Positions 46,346 to 55,927 of a stretch of 64,000 bases of DNA are shown one piece after another. The notes beneath the pieces are model-generated. The model did no database searches and was not told the DNA's origin. It was given only the letters and a program-made list of their open reading frames with translations. The position numbers and the translations under genes were made by a program. Numbering within the stretch: position 1 is the stretch's first letter; each line of letters opens with the position of its first letter. This stretch comes from Paenibacillus ginsengarvi (GTDB lineage Bacteria; Bacillota; Bacilli; Paenibacillales; NBRC-103111), in assembly GCF_003626695.1 (NCBI RefSeq), contig NZ_RBAH01000005.1, forward strand, positions 278,666 through 342,665, written 5' to 3'.

Positions 46346-46876
46346 TTACTGCGAATTGTCGCTGTCGTCTGTCTCTTCCTTCTCCGCTTGTTTCCGGTGG
46401 GCGATCCGGCTGCTTGCGGCTGCGGCAAGGGCGCCGACGATATCGTCGAGGAACGTGTGGACGTCTTTTCCGTTTTTTTCGTTCAGCCGCTTCAGAATGC
46501 CGGGCTTCAATTTGTCGATATAGCCGAAGTTGGTGTAGCCGATACTGCCGTATACGTTCACGATCGCAAGCGACAGCACTTCGTCGCAGCCGTACAAGCC
46601 CTCGTCGCGAAAAACGATTTCCTGCAGCGGCGAGAGCAGCTTGCCCTGTTCGGCCAGCAAATCGAGCTGGATGCCGGTGAGAATCGCGTTCTGCACCTCC
46701 CGTTTGGACAGCACCCTTTCGACCGACTCGATGCATTCCTCCATCGTCAGCTTGGGAAAGTAATCCTTCTGCAAAAATAGGACCAGTTCTCCGATTTCCT
46801 TTTTGTCGACCCCGCGCTCGCGAAGCAGCCTTGCGGTTGCCTCCGCCACTTTGTCGCTTTCCAGATTGTCGATCAT
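46346..46876 (-). CDS. phosphatidylglycerophosphatase A-like protein (PgpA/YutG family)
   Basis: The 176-residue protein starts at ATG 46876 after GGAGGGATT. LGYT-like YTNFGYIDKLKPGILKRL and VHTFLDDIVGALAAAASSRI are the conserved blocks of the PgpA/YutG family; the HTFLDD Asp residues are likely metal ligands. PgpA enzymes dephosphorylate phosphatidylglycerol phosphate. YutG-like members lack the strong transmembrane helices of E. coli PgpA, as here, and their role is less certain. It diverges from gerM. Confidence 0.8.
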   Translation of the reverse strand: MIDNLESDKVAEATARLLRERGVDKKEIGELVLFLQKDYFPKLTMEECIESVERVLSKREVQNAILTGIQLDLLAEQGKLLSPLQEIVFRDEGLYGCDEVLSLAIVNVYGSIGYTNFGYIDKLKPGILKRLNEKNGKDVHTFLDDIVGALAAAASSRIAHRKQAEKEETDDSDNSQ

Positions 46877-47019
46877 GACCCGAATCCCTCCGCTTTCTAA
46901 ATCGATTGTTTCTTCATAGAAGCTTTTCTTTCATTCTTGCCCAAGCTTGCAGGTTTCAACACATAAATTGGAGGAGGGCTCGTATACATAGTAGTACAAG
47001 ATCGTAAAGGAGGATTCCT

Positions 47020-48063
47020 ATGAGATTGACCAAATGGACCAAGTGGGCTGCCATAGCCGGGGTCACCGTCATCCTGGCATCCGGATGCTCGGCGCTGAAG
47101 CCGAAGGAAAGCCAGCAAATCGATCCGCCGCAAAATGCAGTCGGCCAAGGAAGCAAGGAGGCAAGCACCGTTCCCGCAGGCGCGGCCGTACAGAATGGCC
47201 CGAAGGTGACGATGTATATGAAGGACAAAAACAACTACGTGACGCCGGTAACGGTGCAAATTCCGAAAAATACGGTGTCGGTCGCCCGGACGACGCTGGA
47301 GTACATGGTTGAGGGCGGAGCGGGCGAGGCGCTGGCGCCGACCGGCTTCAAAGGCGTGCTGCCTAAAGGGACCGCTATTAAAGGGCTGGACATCAACACG
47401 GAAAAAAAAGTGGCCACTGTTGACTTTTCCAAAGAATTTACAAACTATAATGCCGCTGACGAGCGTAAAATATTGGAATCCGTTACTTGGGCGCTAACCG
47501 GTTTTCCGAACGTAAACGAAGTGGTCATCTGGGTCGATGGCAAGGAGTTGAAGGAGATGCCCAAAGGCCGTCTGCCGATCAGCGGATCGCTCAGCCGGAC
47601 GATGGGCATCAACGTGGAGAAGGCGGAAGGGGCCGACTTCGGACAAACGACGCCGGTTACGCTTTATTTCCTCGGGCAGACGAATGCGCGTGAAAGCTAT
47701 TACGTGCCGGTGACCCGGATGATCATGCGGACCGACGATAAAGCGAAGGCGACCATGGAGCAACTGATCGCCGGGCCGAAGAACGGCGGCTTGTTCTCGG
47801 TTTTGAGCAGTACCGTGGATGTGCCGAAGGTGGACGCGGCGAACGGGCTCATTACCGTCAACTTTACGGATTCGCTGCTCGGGCCGGATCATAAGGCGCC
47901 CGGCGAAGCGCTGCAATCGGTCGTTCTGTCGCTTACGGAGCTCGCCAGCGACGCGAAGGTGCAGATTATGGTCGGCGGCGACGTCAAAGTAAGCGCAAGC
48001 GACAATCAGAGCTACAGCAAGCCGGTATCCCGTCCGACCGAGGTTAATGCGATCAAGCTGTGA
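47020..48063 (+). CDS. gerM: GerM, sporulation lipoprotein with two GerM domains
   Basis: The 347-residue protein starts at ATG 47020 after AAAGGAGG. A lipoprotein signal ends VTVILASGCSALKP. Two GerM repeats follow. The first holds VTMYMKDKNNYVTPVTVQIP and EVVIWVDGKELKEMPKGRLP; the second holds VTLYFLGQTNARESYYVPVT and GLITVNFTDSLLGPD. GerM is needed for normal septum-stage sporulation and germination in Bacillus. It is followed by rph and rdgB, an arrangement also found in B. subtilis as I recall it. Confidence 0.92.
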   Translation: MRLTKWTKWAAIAGVTVILASGCSALKPKESQQIDPPQNAVGQGSKEASTVPAGAAVQNGPKVTMYMKDKNNYVTPVTVQIPKNTVSVARTTLEYMVEGGAGEALAPTGFKGVLPKGTAIKGLDINTEKKVATVDFSKEFTNYNAADERKILESVTWALTGFPNVNEVVIWVDGKELKEMPKGRLPISGSLSRTMGINVEKAEGADFGQTTPVTLYFLGQTNARESYYVPVTRMIMRTDDKAKATMEQLIAGPKNGGLFSVLSSTVDVPKVDAANGLITVNFTDSLLGPDHKAPGEALQSVVLSLTELASDAKVQIMVGGDVKVSASDNQSYSKPVSRPTEVNAIKL

Positions 48064-48079
48064 CGGTTTCGGCTGTATG

Positions 48080-48130
48080 AACAAAAACGGCTGTCCGCGG
48101 ATTTCGATCCGCCGGGCGGCCGTTTTGTTC
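48080..48130 (+). terminator. terminator between gerM and rph
   Basis: AACAAAAACGGC (48080-48091) pairs with GCCGTTTTGTT (48119-48129), with GCGGAT/ATCCGC inside. It separates gerM from rph, so rph has its own promoter or depends on read-through. Confidence 0.7.
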
Positions 48131-48264
48131 TGTTTCTGTCATTGCTTGTAACCGCACATTCTTGATATGATACGTGAAGGGCCGGGCGGACCGGTTCCTT
48201 TTCTTTGAAAGGTTTGGTAAAATAAGGTACGTACATTACGGGCAACAACAGACGGGAGGCCGAC

Positions 48265-49029
48265 ATGAGAAGCGATGGAAGACAGTTCGAGGAAACTAGG
48301 GCCGTTACGATAACGCCCAACTACATAAAGCACGCCGAAGGCTCTGTTTTGATCGAGGTAGGCGAGACGAAAGTGATATGCACCGCTTCGATCGAAGAGA
48401 AAGTTCCGCCCTTTATGAAGGGGCAGGGGCGCGGCTGGATTACCGCCGAATATTCGATGCTACCGCGGGCGACGCAGGTGCGCAACCAGCGCGAAGCGGC
48501 CAAAGGCAAAATCGGCGGCCGGACGATGGAAATTCAGCGTCTGATCGGACGGGCTCTGCGCTCGGTCGTCAGCCTGGAGGCGCTGGGAGAGAGGACGATT
48601 ACGCTCGACTGCGACGTTATTCAGGCGGACGGCGGGACGCGTACGACTTCCATTACCGGCTCGTTCGTGGCGTTGTGTTATGCGGTGAACAAGCTGCTTC
48701 AGAACCACAAGCTGTCCAAATCGCCGATTACCGATTATTTGGCTTCCGTTAGCGTCGGCATCGTTAAAAATAGGGTATGTCTGGACCTGAACTACGAAGA
48801 AGATTCCCAGGCCAAGGTTGATATGAACGTTGTCATGACCGGACTTGGCAAATTCGTGGAAGTGCAGGGAACCGGCGAAGAGGCGCCGTTTAGCCGGGAG
48901 GAGCTGGACGCGCTGCTTGCTTCGGCCGAAATCGGCATCCGCTCGATGATTGATAAGCAGAAGGAAGCGCTTGGGCCGCTTACCGCGATCGTAGGAGGGA
49001 ACAGCGGTGCCGTTTCCGGGAACAAATAA
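48265..49029 (+). CDS. rph: ribonuclease PH
   Basis: The 254-residue exoribonuclease trims tRNA 3' ends using phosphate. [20 protein letters not shown] is the usual start, followed by [59 protein letters not shown] and [20 protein letters not shown]. It starts at ATG 48265 with CGGGAGG upstream and overlaps rdgB by 23 bases. Confidence 0.96.
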   Translation: MRSDGRQFEETRAVTITPNYIKHAEGSVLIEVGETKVICTASIEEKVPPFMKGQGRGWITAEYSMLPRATQVRNQREAAKGKIGGRTMEIQRLIGRALRSVVSLEALGERTITLDCDVIQADGGTRTTSITGSFVALCYAVNKLLQNHKLSKSPITDYLASVSVGIVKNRVCLDLNYEEDSQAKVDMNVVMTGLGKFVEVQGTGEEAPFSREELDALLASAEIGIRSMIDKQKEALGPLTAIVGGNSGAVSGNK

Positions 49030-49675
49030 AACGCTGATCATCGCCACGCGCAACAAGGGTAAAACGCGCGAGTTCGCAGCTCTGTTCGAACCGCTCGGGA
49101 TTACGGTGCATAGCTTGAACGATTATCCGCAAGTTCCGGATATCGTAGAGGACGGCGCTACATTTGCGGATAATGCGTTCATCAAAGCGCGTACGGTATC
49201 GGAGCTGTTCGGCTCTCCGGCGCTGGCCGACGATTCCGGCCTGTGCGTGGACAAGCTGGACGGGAGACCGGGCGTGTATTCGGCGCGTTATGCGGGAGAA
49301 GGCGCCAGCGATGAGAGCAACAACGCCAAGCTGCTTGGCGAGCTGAACGCGCTTGAGGCAGCGGGAGAGCTGCAGGCGCAAACGGCGTCCGCAGGCGGAA
49401 GGGAAGTACGGCTGCTCAGCGGTGCGCGCTTCGTCTGCGCCCTCGCTTTATGCGTGCCGGGGGAGCCGCCGGTCATAGTAGAAGGCGCATGCGAAGGCTT
49501 CGTTGCCGATTCGCCGGTTGGCTCCGGCGGGTTCGGCTATGACCCTCTCTTTTATGTGCCGGCTTACGGTGCCACAATGGCAGAACTGCCGATGGAGACG
49601 AAAAACGCAATCAGCCACCGCGCGTTGGCGCTCCGCAGGCTTAGGGAGCGGCTCGGCGATTCGGCGGCGAGGTGA
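49007..49675 (+). CDS. rdgB: XTP/dITP diphosphatase (RdgB/HAM1 family)
   Basis: The protein starts at GTG 49007 behind GGAGGG, inside the end of rph. [40 protein letters not shown] and [20 protein letters not shown] are diagnostic. It removes non-canonical purine triphosphates from the nucleotide pool. At 222 residues it is about 25 longer than most family members, because of an Ala/Glu-rich insert ([20 protein letters not shown]) in the middle. The coupled rph-rdgB order is common in Bacillota. Confidence 0.95.
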   Translation: MPFPGTNKTLIIATRNKGKTREFAALFEPLGITVHSLNDYPQVPDIVEDGATFADNAFIKARTVSELFGSPALADDSGLCVDKLDGRPGVYSARYAGEGASDESNNAKLLGELNALEAAGELQAQTASAGGREVRLLSGARFVCALALCVPGEPPVIVEGACEGFVADSPVGSGGFGYDPLFYVPAYGATMAELPMETKNAISHRALALRRLRERLGDSAAR

Positions 49676-49694
49676 AAGTCGCGTCAAAATGAAC

Positions 49695-49760
49695 AGCACC
49701 CCATACAGTGATGCTAACGAAACAGAATCTGTTTCGCCAGCCCATCCTGTAGGGGGTGCT
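49695..49760. terminator. hairpin region between convergent rdgB and asnB
   Basis: AGCACCCC-A-TACAG (49695-49708) faces CTGTA-G-GGGGTGCT (49747-49760) with one mismatch. Between them CGAAACAG pairs with CTGTTTCG. It probably terminates both genes. Confidence 0.55.
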
Positions 49761-49790
49761 TCTCGTTTTCCGGCATTCCGCTAAACAGAC

Positions 49791-51635
49791 TTACCGAATC
49801 GATACGCGGTATTCCCGCATCCACGCATCGAGCTGCCCGATATAGGCGAACAGCTGCGGACCGGACATAAGCTGCCCGAACCACGGCAAATCCATCGTCG
49901 CCGCATCCAATGCCGTGAGCCGTCTTAAGTGATCGACGTTCAGCAGCGGCAGAACGGGGGAGGAAGGATCGTCCAGGATTTGCTGCACCCACGCTCGCGT
50001 CGCCGCCAAATAGTTCGGGTTGTGCGTTTTCGGATACGGGCTTTTTTTGCGCGTCAGCACGTCGTCCGGCAAAATCCCCTTCAGCGCCTTGCGCAAAATG
50101 CCTTTTTCCCGGTAGCCCGACGTTTTGATTTCCCACGGAACGTTCCACATGTACTCGACGAGCCGGTGATCGCAGTAGGGCACCCGCACCTCGAGCCCGA
50201 CCGCCATGCTCATCCGGTCTTTGCGGTCCAGCAGCGTCGGCATGAAGCGGGTGATATTCAAATACGACATTTCCCTCATTCGTCTGACGATGCCGGTTTC
50301 GCCGGACAGATGCGGCACCTCGTCCAGCGCCTGCCGGTAGCGCTCATCCAAATATTCGCGAGGGCGCAGCCAATCGGCCGTTTCCTTCGACAATAGATCC
50401 GAGCGGATGTTTGCCGACAGCGACCAGGGGAACGTATCGGCATTCAGCGATTCTTCGCGGTGAAACCATGGGTAGCCGCCGAATATTTCGTCGGCTGCTT
50501 CCCCGGACAGCGCTACTGTAGCCCCTTTTTTAATTTCCCGGCAAAATAAATACAGCGAGCCGTCCACATCGGCCATGCCGGGCAAATCGCGCGCCCGCAT
50601 CGCGTCCAGCAGCGAACCGAACAGCTCCGGCGTGTCGAAGAAGACGCTGTGATGGGCTGTGCCGAGCTCCTGCACCATTCTGTCGATCCAAGGGCTATCT
50701 GCGTTCGGCTGAAAGACGTTCGCCTTGAAATGCTTGTCGTTATCGATATAATCGACGGAATACGTATCGATGACGCCCTGGCCGGTGCGGTTGTAATATT
50801 GAACGGCTATGGCCGTAAGCGCGCTGGAATCGAGGCCGCCGGACAATAGCGTGCATACCGGCACGTCGGACATCAGCTGTCTTTCCACCGTGTCGATCAG
50901 CAGCGCGCTAATATGCGCCGCCGTAGCTTCGATGTTCTCCTCGTGAGGCTTGCTCTCCAGCTTCCAGTACGTGCGGACCGAAACGCCGGAACGGTCGACG
51001 ATCATGAAGTGACCGGGTTTTAATTCGGACATATGGCTGTATATGCCGTGGCCCGGCGTTCGCGCCGGCCCGATAACTAGCAGCTCCGCCAGCCCTTCGC
51101 GGCCGATCTCGGCAGGAAATTCGGGATGGGCGAGAATTGCCTTCGGCTCCGAGCCAAAGGCGAATAAACCGTCCCGCTGAGCATAAAACAGCGGCTTTAC
51201 GCCAAGCCGGTCTCTGGCGAGAAATAACGATTGTTCCTCGCTGTTCCAGACGGCGAAGGCGAATATGCCGTTCAGCCGGTCCAGACACGCGCGCCCCCAT
51301 TCCATGTACGACACGAGCAGCACCTCGGTATCGCAGTGGGTAGCAAACATGTAGCCGCGTCCCTCGAGCTCCTTCCGCAGCTCCGGCGCATTATAAAGCT
51401 CCCCGTTGTACACGATCGTGAACGTTACCTCTTCCTTCGACCGGGTCATCGGCTGCGCCCCGCCTGCAGGATCCATGACGCTCAGCCTGCGATGACCGAG
51501 CGCGCAATGCCGGGAAATCCACGTGCCGGCTGCGTCCGGACCGCGGAGCGCCATCGTCTCGGTCATGTCGATAAGCACGGATGAATGCTGAGTCAGGTCG
51601 TTTCGCCAATCGATCCATCCCGTTATACCGCACAT
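49791..51635 (-). CDS. asnB: asparagine synthetase (glutamine-hydrolysing)
   Basis: This 614-residue enzyme begins MCGITGWIDWRNDLTQHSSV, so Cys2 is the glutaminase nucleophile after Met removal. TMALRGPDAAGTW and VYNGELYNAPELRKELEGRG complete the glutaminase domain. The synthetase half has the PPi loop LLSGGLDSSALTAIAVQYY and GEAADEIFGGYPW. It makes asparagine from aspartate, ATP and glutamine. It starts at ATG 51635 with GAGGGG upstream and diverges from the RND transporter. A dedicated role in sporulation or peptide synthesis cannot be excluded, as Bacillus has several paralogues. Confidence 0.93.
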   Translation of the reverse strand: MCGITGWIDWRNDLTQHSSVLIDMTETMALRGPDAAGTWISRHCALGHRRLSVMDPAGGAQPMTRSKEEVTFTIVYNGELYNAPELRKELEGRGYMFATHCDTEVLLVSYMEWGRACLDRLNGIFAFAVWNSEEQSLFLARDRLGVKPLFYAQRDGLFAFGSEPKAILAHPEFPAEIGREGLAELLVIGPARTPGHGIYSHMSELKPGHFMIVDRSGVSVRTYWKLESKPHEENIEATAAHISALLIDTVERQLMSDVPVCTLLSGGLDSSALTAIAVQYYNRTGQGVIDTYSVDYIDNDKHFKANVFQPNADSPWIDRMVQELGTAHHSVFFDTPELFGSLLDAMRARDLPGMADVDGSLYLFCREIKKGATVALSGEAADEIFGGYPWFHREESLNADTFPWSLSANIRSDLLSKETADWLRPREYLDERYRQALDEVPHLSGETGIVRRMREMSYLNITRFMPTLLDRKDRMSMAVGLEVRVPYCDHRLVEYMWNVPWEIKTSGYREKGILRKALKGILPDDVLTRKKSPYPKTHNPNYLAATRAWVQQILDDPSSPVLPLLNVDHLRRLTALDAATMDLPWFGQLMSGPQLFAYIGQLDAWMREYRVSIR

Positions 51636-51889
51636 TTCACTTCATCCCCTCGTTAGTAAGCTTTGCAGAAAAAGAAAAACGTCTTTCGACGTCGGATCAC
51701 CAAATAAAGCTTTTGCCCGCTTCACCGGTCCGGCAGCTCGATGAAAAGCTCTACATTCATCGTATGCGCCCCGGCCCTCGTTCATGTCTGCCTGGGCGCG
51801 CATTCATGGATTTTACAAAAAATGAGCACAATGTTCATAGGAAGAAGGACGAAAGCCTTCCATACATATCGGCCGTGAGGGGTGGTAGA

Positions 51890-54800
51890 TTGGGCAGCAT
51901 CATCCGTTTTTCGCTATCGAACAAATTTGCCATACTGATTTTGACGCTGATCGTTACGGCGGCGGGCATCGTGGCGGCGCTAAGCATGAAGAAGGAGACG
52001 ATTCCGAATATCGACGTCCCGTTCCTGACCGTATCCGCCGTATTGCCCGGAGCGGCCCCGCAGGAAGTGGCGGAAAAGCTGAGCGGCCCGCTCGAGCAAA
52101 GCATCAAAAATTTGAAAGGCGTGGACACGGTTACTTCGACCTCGATGGAGAACGTAGCTTCTCTGTTCGTCGAATACGGATACGGCATCAACATGAACGA
52201 TGCCGAGAACGAGCTGCGCCGCACGCTCGACAGCTTCGCGAAGCCGAAGGGCACGCAAAACATCAACGTCTCCCGCATAAGCTTGAACGACTTTCCCGTC
52301 GTTTCGCTTAGCGTCTCCGGCGAGCAGATGAAGCTGGAAGAGCTGACCCGACTGGTCGAGCAGCAGCTGAAGCCGTCTCTGGAAGGAATCGAGGGGGCGG
52401 GAACGATAAGCGTCTCCGGTCAATATTCGCAGGAAGTGCAGATCGATTTCAACCGGGACAAAATGAACTCGCTATCCATTAGCGCCGATACGGTGAAAGG
52501 CCTCATTCAGGGCTCGGCGATCCAGGTGCCGCTTGGGCTGTTCGAAATGGAAAACGCCGAAAAAACGGTCGTCGTGGACGGCAATATTCACACGCTTGAA
52601 GATTTGAAGCAGCTCACGATCCCCGTTATCCCCTCTGCGGGAGGAGCTGCCGGAACGGGCGGGGGAACGCCGGCTATGCCAGAGGCGCTTTCGCTATCAG
52701 GCCTCGGACTGGGGATTCCCGCACGCCCCTTGCCGGGACTGGACGCAGCCCGTATGCTGGCGGAGGCAGCCGGCACAGATGCGGATGCGGAGCCCTTGGA
52801 CTTTGCCGAGCTGGAGATGGCCGCCGCTGCGAACATTCCGACGGTTAAGCTGTCCGACATCGCGGATGTGAGGCTGGTCGGCAAAGCCGAGTCGATCTCG
52901 CGAACGAACGGCAAGGAGTCGATCGGCATCAACGTCACCAAATCGTCCGAAGCCAATACGGTCGACGTAGTGAACGCCGTCAAAGCGAAGGCGAAGTTAT
53001 TCGAAGCCGATCATCCGGGCGTGCAGGCGCTCGTTATGCTCGATCAAGGGAAACCGATCGAGGAGTCGGTCAGCACGATGCTGAACAAAGCGATATTCGG
53101 GGCGATTTTTGCGATTATCGTTATCATGCTGTTTCTGCGCAATATCCGGACGACGATGATCTCGATCGTCTCGATTCCGCTGTCGCTGCTCATTGCCCTT
53201 GCGGTGCTGAAGCAAACGGGAATTACACTGAATGTGATGACGCTAGGGGCGATGACGGTGGCGATCGGCCGGGTCGTCGACGATTCGATCGTCGTTATCG
53301 AGAATAATTACCGGCGAATGAGTCTTCGTTCGGAGCAGCTTACCGGCATGGCGCTAATACAGGACGCCACGAAAGAAATGTTTCTTCCGATCTTGTCCTC
53401 GACCTTGGTGACGATCGCCGTTTTCCTGCCTCTCGGTCTCGTCAGCGGACCGATCGGCCAGCTGTTTATGCCGTTTGCGCTGACGATGGTATACGCGCTG
53501 CTCGCCTCGCTGCTTGTCGCCATTACGGTCGTGCCCGCTCTGGCTCATTTCATGTTCCGGAGAGGACTGAAGAGCAAACGAAGCCACGAAGACAAGCCCG
53601 GCGCGATCGCCGGCTTTTACCGCCGCGTACTGAACGGAGCGCTTAATCATAAAGTAATCACCTCGATCGCAGCCGTCGTGCTGCTCGCCGCCAGCCTCGC
53701 CCTGTCCGGTCTCGTCGGCGTCAGCTTCCTGCCCGAAGAGGAAGAGAAAAACGTGATGATTACGTACAATCCCGGCCCCGGCAAAAGGCTGGCCGATGCG
53801 GAGGCGACCGCGCTTCAGGCGGAGAAGCTGCTCCTGAACCGTCCGGGCATCGTGAACCTGCAATATTCGGTCGGCGGGCAAAATCCGATGAGTGTCGGGC
53901 CGAGCAAATCCGCTTTGTTTTTCATCCAATACGAAAGCGGAACGACCGGCTTTAAACAAGTAAAGGAAACTTTAATCGCCGATCTGCAAAAGCTGGACAC
54001 GGCGGGCAAATGGGGGGAGATGGATTTTTCCGGAGGCTTCGGCGGTAATAAGCTCAGTCTGACCGTATTCGGCGATTCCCTGGAGACGATCAAACCGGCC
54101 GTCGAACGGATCCGGGACGAGCTGCAAAAGGAGGGCTCCTTCGAAAAGATCGAATCGAGTCTGTCACAGACGTATGAGCAGTACACGATCGTAGCCGACC
54201 AGCACAAGCTGAGTTTGGCCGGGCTGACCGCAGCGCAGCTGGCGATGAAGCTGAGTCCGGTACGGGAACGGCCCGTGTTAACTGAAGTGAAGGTCGACCA
54301 GAAGTCGTACAAAGTGTATGAGAACATAGAGCAAACCGGCTTTGCTTCGCTTGCAGACATCGAGAATACGAAGCTGGCATCGCCGCTCGGCGTCGAGGTG
54401 CCGGTCAAAGAAGTAACGACGATCCGCAAAGGCACGTCCCCGAATACGATTACGCACAAGGACGGACGGCTGTACGTGGAAGTAACGGCTGCTATTATGG
54501 CAAAGGACGTCGGACAAGCCTCCTCCATCGCGCAGTCGCGAATCGAGGCGCTTGGACTCGGGAATGGCATTCAAGTTGAATTCGGCGGAGTAACGGAGCA
54601 AATTAACAAAACGTTCACCCAGCTCGGCATGGCGATGGCCGCTGCTGTGGCGATCGTTTACCTGCTGCTGGTTATTACGTTCGGCGGCGGCTTGACGCCT
54701 TTCGCGATCTTGTTCTCCCTCCCGTTTACGGTCATCGGCGGGCTGGTCGCGCTTTACTTGACCGGCGAGACGATCAGCGCATCGGCGATGATGGGGGCGC

Positions 54801-55141
54801 TCATGCTGATCGGTATCGTCGTGACGAACGCGATCGTCCTGCTCGACCGTGTGCTGCATAAGGAGCGGGAAGGCGCCAGGACGCGGGAGGCGCTGCTCGA
54901 GGCGGGCACGACGCGGCTTCGGCCGATCCTGATGACGGCGCTAGCCACAGTGGGCGCGCTGCTGCCTTTGGCGCTCGGTCTGGAGAGCACGAGCGGCAGT
55001 CTGATTTCGAAAGGACTCGGCGTGACGGTCATCGGCGGGCTGATCAGCTCGACGCTTCTGACACTTGTCATTGTGCCGATTGTGTACGAGGTATTGGCGA
55101 AGTTTCGCAGGAAGCCGGAGCGGCAGCCGGTGGAGGAATAG
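51890..55141 (+). CDS. RND-family efflux permease
   Basis: The frame is open from 51581, but TTG 51890 (MGSIIRFSLSNKFAILILTL) follows GAGGGGTGG and begins the expected first helix, giving about 1083 residues. It has twelve predicted helices and two large extracellular loops. Family blocks are IPNIDVPFLTVSAVLPGAAP, KGVDTVTSTSMENVASLFVE, AIGRVVDDSIVVIENNYRRM with the proton-relay Asp pair, and TNAIVLLDRVLHKEREGART. It resembles SwrC/YerP of Bacillus, which exports amphipathic compounds. An Ala/Gly/Pro-rich insert (about residues 245-305) is unusual. No adaptor protein gene lies next to it. Confidence 0.92.
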   Translation: MGSIIRFSLSNKFAILILTLIVTAAGIVAALSMKKETIPNIDVPFLTVSAVLPGAAPQEVAEKLSGPLEQSIKNLKGVDTVTSTSMENVASLFVEYGYGINMNDAENELRRTLDSFAKPKGTQNINVSRISLNDFPVVSLSVSGEQMKLEELTRLVEQQLKPSLEGIEGAGTISVSGQYSQEVQIDFNRDKMNSLSISADTVKGLIQGSAIQVPLGLFEMENAEKTVVVDGNIHTLEDLKQLTIPVIPSAGGAAGTGGGTPAMPEALSLSGLGLGIPARPLPGLDAARMLAEAAGTDADAEPLDFAELEMAAAANIPTVKLSDIADVRLVGKAESISRTNGKESIGINVTKSSEANTVDVVNAVKAKAKLFEADHPGVQALVMLDQGKPIEESVSTMLNKAIFGAIFAIIVIMLFLRNIRTTMISIVSIPLSLLIALAVLKQTGITLNVMTLGAMTVAIGRVVDDSIVVIENNYRRMSLRSEQLTGMALIQDATKEMFLPILSSTLVTIAVFLPLGLVSGPIGQLFMPFALTMVYALLASLLVAITVVPALAHFMFRRGLKSKRSHEDKPGAIAGFYRRVLNGALNHKVITSIAAVVLLAASLALSGLVGVSFLPEEEEKNVMITYNPGPGKRLADAEATALQAEKLLLNRPGIVNLQYSVGGQNPMSVGPSKSALFFIQYESGTTGFKQVKETLIADLQKLDTAGKWGEMDFSGGFGGNKLSLTVFGDSLETIKPAVERIRDELQKEGSFEKIESSLSQTYEQYTIVADQHKLSLAGLTAAQLAMKLSPVRERPVLTEVKVDQKSYKVYENIEQTGFASLADIENTKLASPLGVEVPVKEVTTIRKGTSPNTITHKDGRLYVEVTAAIMAKDVGQASSIAQSRIEALGLGNGIQVEFGGVTEQINKTFTQLGMAMAAAVAIVYLLLVITFGGGLTPFAILFSLPFTVIGGLVALYLTGETISASAMMGALMLIGIVVTNAIVLLDRVLHKEREGARTREALLEAGTTRLRPILMTALATVGALLPLALGLESTSGSLISKGLGVTVIGGLISSTLLTLVIVPIVYEVLAKFRRKPERQPVEE

Positions 55142-55147
55142 AAGCGA

Positions 55148-55198
55148 AAGCCCCGAGGCTGATCCGGCGAGGATCGCGTGTGCGGGGCTTATCTTTTT
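55148..55198 (+). terminator. terminator of the RND transporter gene
   Basis: AAGCCCCG (55148-55155) pairs with CGGGGCTT (55183-55190), followed by ATC and TTTTT. Confidence 0.7.
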
Positions 55199-55260
55199 GT
55201 ACATGTTACGCAACGAAGCGCCCCTGGAAACGTAAAACAAACATAAAGGGGGGAGGCACC

Positions 55261-55422
55261 GTGTTTACAATGGAAGAGAAGGCGTACCTGCTGAAGCTGC
55301 TGGCCAAGGAGAAACGGCGAAGCTGGTTCGGACTGAGGAGGACGCCGGAGGTGCACGGCAAGCTGAAGGAAAAGCTGGAGCAGATGATCCGCAACGAGCA
55401 GGTCAACCGCCGGCATTTGTAA
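55261..55422 (+). CDS. 53-residue basic protein of unknown function
   Basis: The start is GTG 55261 with GGGGGGAGG immediately upstream; ATG 55270 is the alternative. The product (MFTMEEKAYLLKLLAKEKRR, then a Lys/Arg-rich helix ending NRRHL) is highly charged and helical. The strong ribosome binding site and its position right after a terminator support a real gene. I do not recognise the family. Confidence 0.6.
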   Translation: MFTMEEKAYLLKLLAKEKRRSWFGLRRTPEVHGKLKEKLEQMIRNEQVNRRHL

Positions 55423-55437
55423 CTATAGGGGAGAAGC

Positions 55438-55794
55438 TCAAGACTCGGAGTTCGGCGGCTTTTTGCCTCTGGAGGCGGTGGAGAAGTGAATGCCTTTGGC
55501 TACGTAATAGATAACGCCGAAAATGACGCCGATACCGGCAAACGTATAAACGATCGTGAACAGTTTGCCAAGCGTCGTGTGCGGGGCAAGCTCGGCTGCG
55601 CCGACCGTCGTCAGCGTCATCACACTGAAGAACAGGGCGTCAATCCATGTGAACTGCTCGACCTCGCGGTAAAATAAGGTGCCGGACAGCAGCATAAGCA
55701 GGGTGATGATGAACAACGTTCTGAAGTTTTTTTCCTTAAAGGCGTGGAATAAGCCAGTAAGCATTCGTTTCAGAGTAAGCAGAAAAGAAATCAT
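55438..55794 (-). CDS. two-helix potassium-channel-family protein with an altered filter
   Basis: The 118-residue protein has an N-terminal basic segment and two membrane helices (FRTLFIITLLMLLSGTLFY and LFTIVYTFAGIGVIFGVIYY) flanking a pore loop. The pore reads LFFSVMTLTTVGAAELAPHT, where normal K+ channels have TVGYGD. The Tyr-Gly pair of the filter is therefore replaced by Ala-Ala. Selectivity for K+ is doubtful. It starts at ATG 55794 with GGAGCAC upstream. Its role could be as an ion-leak path or a regulatory subunit. Confidence 0.8.
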   Translation of the reverse strand: MISFLLTLKRMLTGLFHAFKEKNFRTLFIITLLMLLSGTLFYREVEQFTWIDALFFSVMTLTTVGAAELAPHTTLGKLFTIVYTFAGIGVIFGVIYYVAKGIHFSTASRGKKPPNSES

Positions 55795-55872
55795 GATTAT
55801 TGTGCTCCGTTCGCGTTAAGTGTTACCGATAATATAGCCTTCGGAAAGCGGGAAATATGCATGACCGAATAA

Positions 55873-55912
55873 CGCCTCTGGCTGCAGCGTACTCCGCCGT
55901 ATGCGAGAGGCG
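55873..55912 (-). terminator. structured terminator of the membrane/winged-helix gene
   Basis: CGCCTCT (55873-55879) pairs with AGAGGCG (55906-55912), with GCGTAC/GTATGC inside. On the minus strand it is followed by TTATTC. Confidence 0.5.
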
Positions 55913-55927
55913 CGTCGTTTTTCCGTT

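Noticed and set aside
51581..51889. 103-residue N-terminal extension of the RND permease
   Set aside because: Its composition is not protein-like, it reaches into the asnB gene, and TTG 51890 behind GAGGGGTGG starts at the expected first helix.
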